Shown: positions 5,531 through 5,672 of the stretch, one piece after another
How the letters are laid out: every line of letters begins with the position of its first letter
How positions within the stretch are numbered: the first letter of the stretch is position 1
Source of the DNA: Lysobacterales bacterium
GTDB taxonomy: Bacteria > Pseudomonadota > Gammaproteobacteria > Xanthomonadales > SZUA-36
Direction of reading: 5' to 3'
Assembly: GCA_021648045.1 (NCBI GenBank)
Contig: JAKITM010000129.1
Location: 1 to 5,672, forward strand
Length of the DNA stretch: 5,672 bases
Made by a program: the position numbers and the translations under genes
The notes under the pieces: model-generated
Seen by the model: the letters and a program-made list of their open reading frames with translations, nothing else
Database searches by the model: none
What the model was told of the DNA's origin: nothing

Positions 5531-5672
5531 ATGCCAAAAAGAACTGATTTAAAAAGCATCCTTATTATTGGTGCCGGCCCGATTGTTATCGGCCAGGCCT
5601 GCGAGTTTGACTACTCCGGCGTGCAAGCCTGCAGGGCACTACGGGAAGAGGGTTACCGGGTCATTTTGGTGA
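5531..5672 (+). CDS. carB: Carbamoyl-phosphate synthase large subunit, 5' end only
   Basis: CarB is the synthetase subunit that uses bicarbonate, two ATP and ammonia from CarA to make carbamoyl phosphate; full-length proteins have about 1,070 residues. Only the first 47 codons are in the window. They start MPKRTDLKSILIIGAGPIVI and continue with the very conserved GQACEFDYSGVQACRALREEGYRVILV, the start of the first pre-ATP-grasp domain. The ATG lies one base after the carA stop. AAGGAAG (5515-5521), inside the end of carA, is the likely ribosome site, with a rather long spacing of about 10 bases. In some pseudomonads an extra reading frame separates carA from carB; it is absent here. Confidence 0.97.
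   Translation, partial: MPKRTDLKSILIIGAGPIVIGQACEFDYSGVQACRALREEGYRVILV

Overview
The window is ordinary gammaproteobacterial housekeeping DNA with one unexplained gene in it. The gene order dnaJ-dapB-(extra gene)-carA-carB, the protein sequences and a base composition of roughly 50% G+C suggest a Pseudomonadales/Cellvibrionales-type bacterium (Cellvibrio-like lineages are my best guess; this is inference from gene order and protein similarity as remembered, not from a search). All genes lie on the + strand.

Layout. Bases 1-866 are the 3' part of a family 2 glycosyltransferase gene, closed by an intrinsic terminator that overlaps its stop codon. Bases 867-1107 are non-coding and carry a good candidate heat-shock (sigma-32) promoter. 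dnaJ (1108-2226) encodes a complete chaperone with J, Gly/Phe, zinc-finger and C-terminal domains. dapB (2281-3024) starts at TTG and encodes an unusually compact dihydrodipicolinate reductase. Bases 3025-3254 hold a hairpin-rich element followed by a near-consensus ANR/FNR-type site spaced exactly as in a class II activated promoter. This reads into a gene (3255-4181) for an exported protein of unknown function. Bases 4182-4389 hold a strong sigma-70-like promoter and a leader with a terminator and a competing antiterminator pairing. carA (4390-5529) and the start of carB (5531 onward) follow, one base apart.

How the genes work together. CarA and CarB are the two subunits of carbamoyl-phosphate synthetase, which feeds arginine and pyrimidine synthesis. 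DapB acts in lysine and diaminopimelate synthesis. DnaJ is the DnaK co-chaperone. They are not one pathway; their adjacency is an old conserved neighbourhood. Each block here seems to have its own control: a heat-shock promoter for dnaJ(-dapB), an oxygen-responsive promoter for the exported protein, and an attenuator-like leader for carAB.

I found no mobile element, CRISPR array, RNA gene or defence system. The most interesting signals are regulatory: the carAB leader and the ANR/FNR-type promoter of the unknown exported protein.
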